From positions 88,803,781 to 88,867,780 of the forward strand of contig CM046443.1 of assembly GCA_025506515.1 (NCBI GenBank): 64,000 bases of DNA, in the 5' to 3' direction. Below are positions 46,767 through 59,318 of the stretch, piece after piece. This DNA comes from Flaveria trinervia. Taxonomy: Eukaryota; Streptophyta; Magnoliopsida; Asterales; Asteraceae. Within the stretch, counting starts at the first letter, position 1. The number at the start of each line of letters is the position of its first letter. The notes beneath the pieces were generated by a model, which saw only the letters and a list, made by a program, of their open reading frames with translations, searched no databases and was not told the DNA's origin. A program made the position numbers and the translations under genes.

Positions 46767-47437
46767 TGATAATGCGTTAAACCAGATCAAATAGTGCAGA
46801 ATCTATTTGATTGGCGATCCAATCAGTGAGAACGCATTCACGATCAATCTAACGATTAAAGAAACGTTAAGAACGAGTAGAAGAAGATCAGATACGAACT
46901 ATGAACTTGGAATAGCCTTTCTAGATGCTCTGGACGGCTAGGTTATGAGTATGTGTCAAAAATCTTCAAGTGTTACGTTTTTCACGAATTAGGTGGTATT
47001 TATAGGTTAGCATGGTTCAGTCGTGCGACTGACCCATGCGACTGATTCATACGCACGAGTGAAGGTTCAGTCGTGCGACAGAGTCAATCTCATGTCTCAC
47101 TCGTACGACTGATCCAGTCGTCTGGTTCTGTCGTGCGACTGGTTCATTAGCATCATGTATTCATGCGTATGGTCCATAAGTATGGTCCATTCGCATGAAG
47201 ACTCATATGACTAAGTTTGAACACACTTCTCAATCATTATTGACTAAGAACTATGCACAACAACCTCAAACCTATATAGTAAGTTTATTATACTTTAACA
47301 CACAATAATATTATGAAATATTAAGCATTATAAACATCAACCACATATTATATTTCATTTAACCCATTCAATACATATGTGTAACACATGACAAACATTT
47401 ACATTAAGCTCATAAACTAGGAACATATGTATCAACA
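46767..47437 (-). repeat. Element F 3' LTR
   Basis: 671 bp from TGATAATGCG to ATCAACA. The PPT (minus TCCAAGGGAGAGTT) abuts at 47438. The minus-strand TATA box CCTATAAATACC lies at 46995-47006. TCGTGCGACTG palindromes lie upstream of it at 47015-47165. CTAAC precedes it as a possible target duplication. The partner is not in the window. Confidence 0.82.
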
Positions 47438-47557
47438 AACTCTCCCTTGGACCAAGTTTACTTTAACGTTTGACATTCTTCATAAGCTCTTCAAACCTCT
47501 TGTACTCCTCCTCTCTTGTGACTCCTGCATGTATTTCAAATGCAAAGCAGAGTCGTA

Positions 47558-50500
47558 TCACATTCCGGAATTAGAGAGCTTGTACAATATATTACGTGTC
47601 ATAGAACAATGGCCACTTGTATAAAGTGTACACATCTTCTGCAGACAAGTTGGTAAGCCACATTGCAGATGTTGATATGGAGTGAAGTCCTGAGGCATTT
47701 CCCGTAAGGGAATCTTCGACATTGTGCACGGGGGACTCCATTTTAACACTATTTTAAGCTTTCCAGATATGGGATCCACTTCAGACCTATGCATGTACCT
47801 CTTCGGTTTTGAGGTCTGAAGTTTAACCATCTGGGTGGTATTCCTTCTTTAAAGTAGACTCAAACCAATCTGATATCTTTCTGGGATCTACATACAACAG
47901 ATTTAAGCATGGCAGTTGGTTGAGTTCAAAGCCTGGGAGAGTCTTCAGGTCATGAGGATGCCTAAAGTACACTATTCCCTTCTCCCTTTTTACAGCATAA
48001 ACGTTTAGGTCTTCAAAATATGCCCACTCTATGATCTTGCTAGACACCTTCTCATGTTTCTTGACTTTGTAGAGTTTTGTGTAGGCATTTTGTGTTGGAG
48101 CTTTGCGTTGGGCTCTTATTTCATCAAAACAAGCTGCCCATTCAGCCTTCTTTATATCAACATGTGCATCCGAGGCTTAGGCTTGGCTTCATCCTTATTT
48201 GTTTCTTTCTCTATCTCATCCAGTTTTCAAATGTAGCACTGCTGAGAGTGTCACCCAAGTCGGGGATCACATTTCCCTCTTGGTCAGTGTACTCTGGATT
48301 GTGATCAGACGTGACATCCTCAATCTCTATCTCATCAACATCATTCAGCTCATCATCACTCATAACATCGACCTTTGGAGTATCTTTGATAAGCTCGTCA
48401 GGATTCAGTCTGAACATCTCAGCAAGTTGCTCGTCGGTTAGATCTTGTATAATTTGTCCTTCTTCAGGAGTGTAGCTCACTCACCTTCTGACGATCCCTT
48501 GGAAATCAAGAATCATGGTGAATTGAGACTTGATTTGCTGAGGGGGAGCAATATCATATTCATCTTGTTGTGAAGTTTTATCTGCTTGATTTAAACATTT
48601 AACACATTAATCATTAGTAGTTAATCAAGACATTTAAACATATATAAACATAAATAATCATAAATTACATTAACGTAATATACGAATCAAGTACAAAAGT
48701 TTTCAAAATACAAAACATCTAATCTTCACTTTTATCTTGATCAGTTAATTCTTCAACTTGAGGGGCTGAAGACGATGGTCCTTGATCTTGAGCTCTCTTA
48801 GAACACCTTTCTTGACCCTGAGTAGAAGCTGATGCAGCAGTATCACCTTCTTCGTCATCATCGTCCCCTTTCTTCTTTGCACTCTGTCCTTTATCATCAC
48901 CCTCATCTTCTTCACAAGAATCATAATCATCATCATCATCTCCTTCCCTGATCTTTAAAGGCTCATCTTTTGATCCTTTAGGTCTGAGCATGATCTTTTT
49001 GTTCTTTCTCTCTAGCTCCTCTATCCTCTGAACAGAATGTGCATTCTGTTCCTGCAGCTGTATATATGCTCCGCCTGAGCAACATTGAGCTCCATAAGCT
49101 GGGTGAGCTGTGCAGCTCTTTGCTCATCGGCGGCAAGCAGCTTTAGCATGATCCGGTTGAGTTGTCTAGCTGCTCCTCTACCCCGATAGAGGGTAGAGTG
49201 AATCCATGGCTCATTGGGACTTGAGCAGATGTCCCGGCTCATTGGGTGGTGGTAATGGTGGTGGATGTGGTGAATATGGGAGGTGGAATAGGAGTGGATG
49301 GTGAAGGGGTGACAGTGGTAGTGGTGGTAGGAGGTGTGATAGTGGTGGTAGGAGGTGTGGTAGTGGTGGTAGGAGGTGTGGTAATGGTGGAGGTAGCTGT
49401 GGTAGAGGGTGGTGGATGTGGTGGTAATCAGGGTAATCCTCCCCCTCTTGCTCTTCATGCCATGGGGCTGAGCCATCCGCTTCTTCCTTGAGCCCTTAGA
49501 AGAGGATGCTCACCCTGGGCTGATAGGATGGTCAGGGATGTATGATGGACCAGTAGCAGTAGTAGCAGCACCCCTGGACTCACCCTGGCGTCCACCAACC
49601 ACCACAATCCCTCTCTTAGTGGCAACAACCTTACTACCCAGTGTCCTAACCAGTGGCTCCTCATCTGACTCTTCCTCCTCATCTGACAGGAAGTCTTGAT
49701 GGATCGTAGCTCTCTCAGTTCCACCCTGAGTGGATGGTGGAGATGATATATCAGTGGCAGTGGCCCTAGATGGAGTGGAGCCAGTATCTCCACCATCTTC
49801 ATTGTCATCATCATCGTCAGTGGAAAAAACTATGGGCTTAGTGTCTGAATCACTGTCATCGTGACGCCACTTCTTGTGAGCTGGTGCCATATAGTCTTCC
49901 CGGCCAGATGCCTAAACAATCTCCTAACCAGGGGCTTCACCTGCTTGCCCCAGTACACGTTCATTCTACCAAGCGTAGTGTCATCCATGATCTCAAGAGT
50001 GATAACATCATCTCTCTCCTTTGGCATCAAAGGAAGCTTCTTGTCAATAATCATCACCAGGAAACGAGGGTACATGCAGAAGCCTTCCTTGCCCTTGGCC
50101 TCTATATTCTTAACCATGTACATGAATATCATCCGAGAGAAACTGAATGGATGATTCAGTACCAGAGCCACGTAAGCATTTTCGATCTGATCAAACAACT
50201 TATCAAAGCCTCCCTTCCTTGAGGCTATGCACTTAAGGAGCAGATGGGCCAAGTACTTGAACTGGGGGCATAGGTTGTTGTTGTTGAGCACACCTGCATT
50301 AATGTCCCCAGTGTATTTGATCCAGAGAAAACATCCTCGAACCGTCAGTGGATGCCGCCTGGTTGGGCAGTCACCATCATCACCCAACTCCAAAACCCTC
50401 CTCAGATCATCCTCGCTTATCTCAATCTCCTCACCAAAAATAGAACTCCGAATGCGATGAGGCTCAGCAGACCTGTCTACTACAGTGCTTTCCTAGAAAG

Positions 50501-50640
50501 TCTATTGAATCGATATATATGGTGTGCACGGTAGAGGTGGCCTTGAATATCCTCGATCTCCGTAAAAAGGCAATAACCCCCACGAATTCAGAAGCGTTCC
50601 GGGATGTGACATCTAGATGAACACAGATGTTGTGCTTCGT
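47558..50640 (-). pseudogene. Element F extra 3' ORF, main part
   Basis: Continues from 59318 across nested E. The amino domain has KHNICVHLDVTSRNASEF and EIEISEDDLRRVLELGDD, then DKLFDQIENAYVALVLNHPF and CMYPRFLVMIIDKK: the same HNCV, IRRVL and YPRF blocks as B and C. An acidic Ser/Asp-rich stretch (49890-49510) follows, then a Thr/Pro tract from a 21-bp DNA repeat (49318-49385) and a second acidic stretch (DDDDDYDSCEEDEGDDKG). A carboxy domain (YFEDLNVYAVKREKGIVYF, RHPHDLKTLPGFELNQLPCL) comes last. Stops and shifts interrupt it. It is hydrophilic, with no membrane span seen. Confidence 0.72.
49318..49385 (-). repeat. 21-bp tandem repeat coding Thr/Pro
   Basis: About three copies of GGAGGTGTGGTAGTGGTGGT-type DNA. 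In the likely frame on the minus strand it encodes repeated TTPPTTT. Other frames give His/Tyr or Gly/Val runs that are artefacts. Confidence 0.75.
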
Positions 50641-52787
50641 TGTAAAACCCCGTTTCCGGAGACGTCACAGTTGGTCATTCACAACATTAAATACCTTAGA
50701 CATTAAAAATTAACGAGTTTAAGCAACAGAATTATTTTAACAAAAGCCATTCATTTCATTAAAAACACTGTTGCTGAGCAATACACTATAGTTTAACCGA
50801 ATACAAAAGAATTGTTTAATTGCATTACAAAACAACAGCGATAACAAGTATGAATAGATGTCATTCTTTCCCCTATTGAGTAGCTTCACCTCGTGCCATC
50901 CTCAACAATGTTTACCTGCCAACTAAAAATGTATAAAAGTCAGCGTTGCTGAGTGAGTTCTAGTTTTATAATAAAACATACATTTCAATCGTTAAAATCG
51001 TTCTTTACTTTCTTTTAAATCATACTGCGCTTTACATTCATTCGTGACAATGCAATATACATACACATTGATAATATAATTATTATCTTCCATTACATTC
51101 GTTAACTTTCGTTCATTCTATACGTTTGTTCTCCCGAGTCTGTTGTGACAAGGTCGCTCACCTCAGTAGCAATCCGAATGATTGGACGCTATCCGAGTCT
51201 CTTGCAACCATAGTCTTGCTCACCTTATTGCCAATCTCAACGATAGCATGCTATCCAAGTCTGTTGCAACAACAAGGTTGCTCACCTCATTGCCAATCTC
51301 AACGATAGCACGCTATTCGAATCTGTTGCAACAACAGGGTTGCTCACCTCATGGAAACTTCACGATAGCATGCTATCCGAGTCTGTTGCAACTATAGGGC
51401 TACTCACCTCATAGGCAATCTCAATGATTGCATGCTATCCGAGTCTGTTGCGACAATAGGGTTGCTCACCTCATATATGTGCTTGCAAGCCTTTCCTTCG
51501 TTCATTCATCATTCAATAATACATGCGTTCTTACTTCGTGTTCCTCTTTCATTATCTTTCACTTTACGTTACATAATACTTCATTCATTCATTAACATGA
51601 CACGTAAAGCCATAAGAAAGATAAACATACATCATCATAAGGAACATATCATAAAATCATACATAATCATCAAACATCATCAATCACACATCTTCATGCA
51701 TAATCACGAAGCTTACATGACATCATACATCACCCATCACAACATTTATGACTTCAAAAAGTCAACTTACATAGCCCCCGGGAACCTCCCAAGTCATAGC
51801 CTACATTACACTTTTTCTCCAAAATCAGAATTTATTCTAAGTCCTTAGACGCATGGGCACTATGCAGGCGCATGGACACTATGCAGGCGCATGGGGAACA
51901 CTTAGGCGCATGGGCAACTTTCAGACGCATTAGCAACATAATTTATTCTGGGCAGTTCTAGGCGCATGGACATTATGCAGGCATATGAGTGCCAAGGCGC
52001 ATGGGAATTCCTGGGCGTCTGGACACTTAGTCAATTCTAGCCTAATTCTAGGCGCATGGGTACTATTTGGGCGCATGAGTTTTGGGCACATGGGAACACT
52101 CAGGCTGTTATTTCTGATGGGCGCATGGGCCACTGTTTAGGCACATGGGCAGACTATAACACACTTAAACATCATAACTCAGTTCCTAATCCTCATCTAT
52201 GATGTTCTAAGCTTAAATCATACATCCTACTCCTTAGAAACACAACCATAACATCATCATACACACATAGCCCAAAATCAAACCCCACCCGTAAACACAC
52301 ACTACCACACATACGACATACATAAACATTTGAAAATCATTTAAATACATTTTCAGCCCCAAGAAATTTTAAAAAAAGTAAAACCGGGGTCTAGAAAATC
52401 ACCTGGTGCAACTTTGGGGTATCTTCCTTCTAACCCGTATGCAAATGAGTTCAAACACCTAGAAACCCACAAAACACACACACACACAAGCACATAAGCA
52501 TACACTCGAGGCCAAAACCCAACACAAACACTTAAAAAAACATGAATTCTTACCTTGAATTCAGCCTCTTCTTCTTCTCCTTCAAACCATAGCTTCTGCT
52601 CTCTCTCTCTCTCTAACCGGAGAAAAAGGTGATGAGAAGTGACGGTGGGCGGCCATGCCCACCTTTACATCAACTTTTGTACTTTTATCTTTCTTTTACA
52701 TTTTAACCCCTCATCTTGGGTTTAATTGCATTTCTTCTTTTATTCTTCATTTCTTATCTTTCTTTTAAAAAAATAACGGGTGTTACA
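50641..52787 (-). repeat. Element E 3' LTR (complete)
   Basis: 2147 bp. Minus strand starts TGTAACACCCGTTATT and ends GGGGTTTTACA. It includes about six 60-bp tandem units (51137-51478) and a block rich in GGCGCATGGGCA (51850-52155). Confidence 0.93.
51137..51478 (-). repeat. About 60-bp tandem array in E LTR
   Basis: The unit contains GTCTGTTGCAACAACAGGG, TTGCTCACCTCATTG and CAATCTCAACGATAGCATGC. About six imperfect units. The GTTGCAAC core is palindromic. It is repeated in the other LTR at 57630-57975. Confidence 0.88.
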
Positions 52788-52825
52788 AGTCCACCCCCTT
52801 ATTTAGGTTTCGTCCCTGAAACCTG

Positions 52826-54184
52826 TTATTCCTCGAACACATGAGGATAATGTTGCCTCATCTCCTCCTCGGTCTCCCATGTAGATTCGGATCTGTTCCT
52901 GTGTTTCCACTGTACACGCACAAGAGGAACCGCTTTATTTCTCAGCCTCTTCTCTTTTCGATCGATGATTGCCACTGGTTGCTCCACATAATTGAGCCTT
53001 TCGTCTACTTTGATATCCTCCAGTGGAACAATCATGTCTTCGTCAGCTAAGCACTTTCTCAGATGAGATACATGGAATGTCAGGTGAATTCCACTTAGCT
53101 CATCTGGTAACTCCAATCTATAGGCCACCTCTCCTACTCGAGCCTTGATCGGAAAGGTCCTATGTATCTCGGCTTAGCTTACCTCGTTTCCTGAATCGGA
53201 TGATTTCTTCCAAGGTGAGACCTTCAACATAACCGGTCACCTACCTGGAACTCAATCGGTCTGTGTCGTTTATCGGCATACGACTTCTGTCTATCTTTAG
53301 CTACCTTCATGAAGGCTTTAATCTTTTCAAGCTTCTCTATCGTAGCCTCGATTAGCTCGACGCTCCCTAATTTCTTCTGACCAATATCACCCCAACAAAC
53401 AGGTGTCCTGCATCTCCTACCATATAGCATCTCATATGGTGGCATACAAATGCTAGCATGGTAGCTATTGTTGTATGAGAATTTAGCTACCGGTAAGTGG
53501 TCGTCCCAACTTCTCCAAAATCGATCGCACATGCCCAAAACATGTCTTCCAGTGTCTGAATGGTCCTTTCTGACTGACCATCAGTTTGGGGATGATAAGC
53601 CGTGCTAATATGTAACCTCATCCCCATGGCATTGTGGAATTTCTTCCAGAATTTGGATGTAAACCGGGAGTCACGGTCGGATACAATAGACGTCGGCACA
53701 CCGTGATGAGTTACAATTTCCTTGATGAAAAGATCTACCAACCTCTCTGATGAATATGTCTCGCGAATCGGTAGGAAGTGAGCACTCTTCGTTAGACGAT
53801 CAACAATCACCCATATGGCATCGTATCCTTTCGGATTACGCGGCAGCTTCATAATGAAATCCATGGTGATGTGCTCCCACTTCCATTCCGGTATATCCAA
53901 AGGTTGGATCTTCCCATACGCTTCTGATGCTCGGCCTTCACCTGTAAGCAAGTAAGGCACTTACTCACATACCCCACCACATCATGCTTCATACCCGGCC
54001 ACCAATAATCTTTCTTCATATCTTGATACATTTTCGTGGCACCAGGATGAATAGAGTATCGAGTCTTGTGAGCTTCATCCATAATCTTCACACGTAGATC
54101 CCCAAAACAAGGAATCCACACCCATCCAAATCGAGTTTTAACACCAAGTGTGTTTTCACCCAATTCCCCAACTAGACCTCTCAT
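52826..54184 (-). pseudogene. Element E integrase and chromodomain
   Basis: Zinc region: HKTRYSIHPGATKMYQDMKK then CLTCLQVKAEH, an HHCC pattern. Core: WEHITMDFIMKLP, IVSDRDSRFTSKFW, YHPQTDGQSERTIQTLEDM, so D, D and E are all visible. After a shift near 53500: SFNNS-type block WDDHLPVAKFSYNNSYHAS and EKLEKIKAFMKVAKDRQKSY. The chromodomain (LVRVQWKHRNRSESTWETEE) ends HVFEE at 52826. Integration is likely guided to heterochromatin by the chromodomain (family knowledge). Confidence 0.92.
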
Positions 54185-54214
54185 CCTTTCAGACCTCTCA
54201 TCCTTTCAGACCTC

Positions 54215-55570
54215 TCATCCTTTCAGAGTTAGATGTTCTTCTTTCAGTGCCTCATCTTGAAACTCTTTGACTTGCTTCATCACATCGGAGGTCATGATTA
54301 GTTGGTATGCTTTCCCCCGAATTGGCTCGGGCCTCTCCCTTAAGCTAAGAGCATCAGCCACCATGTTGGCTTTGTCCGGATGATAGTAGATCTTGCAATC
54401 GTAATCTTTTATGAGCTCCAACCATCTTCTCTGCCTCATATTATGGTCCTTTTGCTCAAAGAAATACTTGAAGCTCTTGTGGTCAGTGAAAATGGTGCAC
54501 TTCATCCCATAGAGATAGTCTCCAAATCTTCAACGCAAAGACCACGACTGCTAGCTCCAAGTCATGAGTGGGATAATTGACCTCATGAACTTTCAACTGT
54601 TGGATACATAGGCTATAACCTTCCCCCTATAGATTAACACGCACCCCAACCCTGAGTAGGAAGCATCTGAATAGACCCCCAAATCCTCGCTTCCTTCGGG
54701 TAATGACAGGACAGGAGCTTGAGTCAACCTCGCCTTCAGTTCCGCGAACGCCTTCTCTTGATCTTGACCCCATATAAACTTTACATATTTCGAAGTCAAC
54801 TTGGTTGGCGGAGAAGCAATCTTGGAGAAGTCTTGGATAAACCTTCTATAGTAGCCCGCCAAACCAAGAAGCTACGAATCTCGGATGGCGTCTTCGGTGA
54901 CTTCCATTGCATAACCGCCTCCACCTTTGTCGGGTCCACCATAATCCCGTCATGATTCACCACATGACCCAAGAATTGGACCTCGCATAACCAGAACACG
55001 CACTTGGAGAATTTAGCATATAACTTCTCCCTCCTTAATGTTTCCAACACCTCCCGAATGTGATCGGCATGTTTATTCTCACTCTTCGAACAAATCAGGA
55101 TATCATCAATAAACACAATCACTGATTTATCCAACATTGGCCGACACACACGGTTCATCAAATCATAAAAGCAGCTTGTGCATTGGTCAAACCAAAAGAC
55201 ATGACAAGAAAGTCGTAGTGACCATATCGTATGCGAAAAGCTGTCTTAGGAATATCCTACTCCTTTACTTTCAACTGATGGTAGCCAGATCGAAGGCCTA
55301 TCCTTGAAAACCAACTGGCACCCTAAAGCTGATTGAACAAATCATCTATTCTCGGTAAGGGGTATCGGTTCTTAACTTTCAACTTATTCAGCTCACGGTA
55401 GTCAATGCACATCCTCATACTACCGTCTTTCTTCTTTACAAACAGGACCGGAGCACCCCAAGGAGAGATACTCGGTCTAATAAACCCCTTATCAAGCAGC
55501 TCTTGCAACTGCTCCATCAACTCTTTCATTTCCGTCGGAGCTAACCGATACGGTGCCTTTGCAACGGGTT
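54215..55570 (-). pseudogene. Element E reverse transcriptase and RNase H
   Basis: RT: MKELMEQLQELLDKGFIRPS, WGAPVLFVKKKDGSMRMCID (55529-55323), then VFIDDILICSKSENKH (FIDD catalytic motif, about 55135-55085). Stops and shifts occupy 55320-55165. RNase H: KAFAELKARLTQAPVLSLPE, YSDASYSGLGCVL and then CTIFTDHKSFKYFFEQKDHN with DYDCKIYYHPDKANMVADAL. Three or more frames are used. The Gypsy order (RT and RNase H before integrase) is clear. Confidence 0.9.
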
Positions 55571-57348
55571 AGGCACCCGGTATCAAGTCAATCTGGAACT
55601 CAATCTCACGGTCCGGTGGCACACCTGGTAAATCCTCCAGAAACACATCTGGAAAATCACACACACCCGGTATATCAGACAGCTGTGGTGTTGGCGCATC
55701 CACGTCCTTTACGTAGGCCAAGTAGGCATTACATCCACCGCTCATGCACTTTCCCGCCACTGCCATCGAAATCACTTTCGGAATCATCGTGACTCGATCA
55801 CCATAAACCGTCACCTTATTCCCGTTAGGCGTTGTCAATCGGATCATCTTCTTACGAAACACAATATTCGCTTCGTAGTCCGCCAACCAATCCATTCCTA
55901 GAACTACATCGAAACCGCTTAAGGTCATCACGAATGGTCTAACGGGGAACTTATAACCATCTAGTTCTATATCACAACCTTCTATCACCTCAGAAATCCT
56001 CGTAGACTTACCTATGGCAGTTTCTACCTCGAAGGGCTCATCAATACATCTACTCTTAATGGGAAACTTAGCACAAAAGGTAGCAGAAATGAAACTCCTA
56101 CTAGCACCAGAATCAAACAACACTGATGCAAGAGTTTGGTTTACTAGAAACATACCTGACACCACGTCGGGGTGTGTCCTAGCCTCCTCCCGAGTCATCG
56201 TGAAAGCTCGGGCGCTTGCCTTCTGCCCTTCCCCTCCGGCCTTCTTTGCTCCCGAACTTTCAGCCCTTGGCATCTTACAATCTCTACTCAGATGACCATT
56301 CTCCCCACAGTTGTAACACCTTGCAACCCCACAATCTCTAGCCATATGGCCAGGATTCCCACACTTGAAGCAGCTGTTTGATCCCCATTTGCATTCTCCC
56401 GAATGCTCCTTCCCGCATTTACCACATTTCTTCAATCCTGCACCAGAAGTGACCACACGCCGGTCATCCACCCATGCACTCTTGTTGTTCATCGAGGCAC
56501 CACCCCTACCAAACCTCTTCCCATGCCAGTTTCAATCACCTCCACTCTTCCTACCACTTTCAGTCACCACCACCATTCTCTCATCGTACAGTCTCCCCGC
56601 CAAAGCCACCGTTGACCTAAATGTGGTTGGCGAGGCGGCGATCATGTGCCTGTGAATATCCGCTGGCAAACCTTGAATATACCTCTTGATCTTTCGAGAC
56701 AGAGGTGTCACCTGATCCGGCACCAGACGTGCCATTTTGTTAAATTTTGTGGTGTAGTACTGGTGTGTTATCGTTCCTGCCTCTTGCTACCCTCGGCTTG
56801 GACAATGTTGTCCCACCGTCACAAAGTTGAGTCCACAAAAGAGTTGGTAGCGAACTTCACCTTTTGGTCTTCACGACACTCACTGATATCAAGAACAACC
56901 TCCATTTCCCTCCCCCATCGGTGAGCAGCAACAGCAGTGTCGTTTCCATCTAAAGTAGGGGCTTGCACCTCATAAACGTCCCGTAGTTACAGCCTCGTGC
57001 CGCCTCCGGCGCAGGCTCTTCTTCTTCCTCCTCATCATCAGAGAGAACCGTTTCCGGCTCTGGTTGCTCCCATCCTCCCGAGGACCTGTTTCTCTCCTTT
57101 CTTTCTCCTTCCCATGCCGCCTTAATGACTTCGGTCACCACAGACGGTAAGATTGTCTGCATAACCTGGTGGACTTCTTCCACCACAGCCTCCTTTACTG
57201 AGGCTCTCAGATTGGCGCTCTCGTCACCACCCTCCGGATGAGGGGTCTCTGGTTCTTCAGGAACCACTTTCTCGACTCTGGGTCTCCCTCTCTTGGGTCA
57301 CGGTGACCTCCACCACGAGAGGCTTTTGAAGATCTACCTCCGCCCATC
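55569..57348 (-). pseudogene. Element E gag and protease
   Basis: The gag start is MGGGRSSKASRGGGHRD at 57348. An acidic stretch (SDDEEEEEEPAP) follows, then a broken capsid part (PLSRKIKRYIQGLPADIHRH). An open frame at 56492-55569 has two CX2CX4HX4C knuckles (CFKCGNPGHMARDC, CYNCGENGHLSRDC) plus a CGKCGKEHSGEC motif. The protease active site is LFDSGASRSFI, with DVVLGMDWLADYEANI downstream. The frame ends at the RT entry (VPPDREIEFQIDLIPGA), where a TAA interrupts. Confidence 0.9.
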
Positions 57349-57388
57349 CTCTAAGTGCACTATAAGATTCAAACACCAACACGGTTAC

Positions 57389-59289
57389 CCTCGTGCCATC
57401 CTCAGCAATGTTTACCTGCCAACTGAAAATGTATAAAAGTCAGTGTTGCTGAGTGAGTTCTAGTTTTATAATAAAACATATATTTCAATCGTTAAAACCA
57501 TTCTTTACTTTCTTTCAAATCATATTGCGCTTTACGTTCATTCGTGACCATGCAATATACATACCATTGATAATATAGTTATTATATTCCATTACATTCG
57601 TAACTTTCGTTCATTCTATATTGTTCTCTCGAGTCTGTTGCGACAACAAGGTCGCTCACCTCATTAGCAATCCCAACGATTGCATGTTATCTGAGTATGT
57701 TGCAACCGTAGGGTTGCTCACCTCATTGCTATTCTCAACGATAGCACACTATCCAAGTTTGTTGCAACAACAGGGTTGCTCGCCTCATTGCCATTATCAA
57801 CGATAGCACGTTATCCGAGTCTGTTGCAACAACAGGGTGGCTCACCTCATACCACTTCACGATAACACGTTATCCGAGTCTGTTGCAACCACAAGGCTGC
57901 TCACCTCATAGGCAATCTCAATGATTGCACGCTATCCGAGTCTGTTGCAACAACAGGATTGCTCACCTCATATATGTGCTTGCAAGCCTTTCCTTCGTTC
58001 ATTCATCATTCATTAATGCATGCTTTCTTACTTCGTTTTCCTCTTTCATTATCTTTCACTTTACATTACATAATAATTCATTCATTCATTAACATGACAC
58101 ATAAAGCCATAAGAATGATAAACATACATCATCATAAGGAACATATCGTACAATAATACATAATCAACAGACATCATCAATCACACATCTTCATGCATAT
58201 CACCAAGCTTACATCACATCATACATCACCCATCATAACATTTATGACTTCAAAAAGTCAACTTACATAGCCCCCGGGAACCTCCTAAGTCAAAGCCTAC
58301 ATTACACTTTTTCCCCAAAAATCAGACGCATGGGCACTATGCAGGCGCATGGACACTATGCAGGCGCATGGGGAACATTCAGGTGCACGGGCAACTTTCA
58401 AGCGCATGGGCACTATTGAGGCGCATGAGCAACATAGTTTATTCTGAGCAGTTCTAGGCGCATGGACACTATAGAGGCGCATGGGAATTCCTGAGCGTTT
58501 GGACACTTAGTCAATTCCAGCCTAATTCTAGGCGCATGGGTACTATTGGGCGCATGAATTTTGGGCACATGGGAACACTTAGGCCGTTATTTCTGATGGG
58601 CGCATGGGCCACTGTTTAGGCGCATGGGCAGACTATAACACACTTAAACATCATAACTCAATTCCTATTCCTCATCTATGGTGTTCTAAGCTTAAATCAT
58701 ACATCCTACTCCTTAGAAGCACAACCATAACATCATCATACACACATAGCCCAAAATCAAACCCCACCCGTAAACACACACAAATACACATATGGGTAAA
58801 CATACATAAACATTTGAAAATTGTTTAAATACATTTTCAGCCCCAAGAAAGTTTAAAACAAGTAAAACCAGGGTCTAGAAACTCACCTGGTGCAACTTTG
58901 GGCGTATCTTCCTTCTAACCCGTATGTGAATGAGTTCAAACGCCTAAAAACAACAACACACACACACGAACACACACAAGCACATAAGCATACACCCGAG
59001 ACCAAAACCCAACACAAACACTTAAAAAAACCATGAATTCTTACCTTGAATTCAACCTCTTCTTCTTCTTCCTCTCCTTTAAACCGTAGCTTCTGCTCTC
59101 TCTTTCTCTCTCTAACTGGAGAAAAAGGTGATGAGAAGTGAGGGTGGCTGGCCATGCCCACTATTACATCAAATTTTGTACTTTTATCCTTCTTTTACAT
59201 TTTAACCCCTCATCTTGGGTTTAATTGCATTTCCTTCTTTTATTCTTCATTTCTTATCTTTCTTTTAAAAAAAATAACTGGGTGTTACA
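57389..59289 (-). repeat. Element E 5' LTR, truncated
   Basis: 1901 bp. It aligns with 50889-52787 of the complete copy and lacks the segment equal to 50641-50888, so the U5 end and the PBS are gone. The gag leader follows directly. It includes the tandem array at 57630-57975 and the GGCGCATGGGC block at 58324-58640. Confidence 0.92.
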
Positions 59290-59318
59290 TTCGTGCTCAT
59301 AGTCCATCTACTAGTCAT
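59290..59318 (-). pseudogene. Element F extra 3' ORF, amino-terminal fragment
   Basis: ATG at 59318 reads MTSRWTMST and then joins KHNICVHLD at 50640, on the far side of E. The ATG follows a minus-strand CAG/AAAC sequence after a pyrimidine-poor TGTGTTA, a possible splice acceptor. Confidence 0.6.

Larger units (their letters stand above)
50641..59289 (-). mobile_element. Element E: Ty3/Gypsy chromovirus nested in F
   Basis: Flanked by perfect TTCGT copies (50636-50640 and 59290-59294). Minus strand: gag, protease, RT, RNase H, integrase, chromodomain, PPT (minus AAATAAGGGGGTGGACT), 3' LTR. The right (5') LTR lacks its last 248 bp, together with the PBS. The family is shared with D. The clade looks Tekay/Del-like. 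Frames are broken in gag, RT and RNase H, but many catalytic motifs survive. Confidence 0.94.

Noticed and set aside
46873..47437. F's left LTR as a solo LTR
   Set aside because: A PPT abuts it and pol of matching orientation follows across nested E, so it is the 3' LTR of a longer element.
49246..49491. Gly/Val-rich plus-strand ORF and the His/Tyr-rich minus ORF at 49021-49476
   Set aside because: Both are other frames of the 21-bp Thr/Pro repeat and neighbouring sequence in element F's extra ORF.
51126..51480. Short ORFs with repeated LLTSLPIST-type sequence
   Set aside because: Translations of the 60-bp tandem array in the E LTR, antisense to the element; repeated again at 57621-57806.
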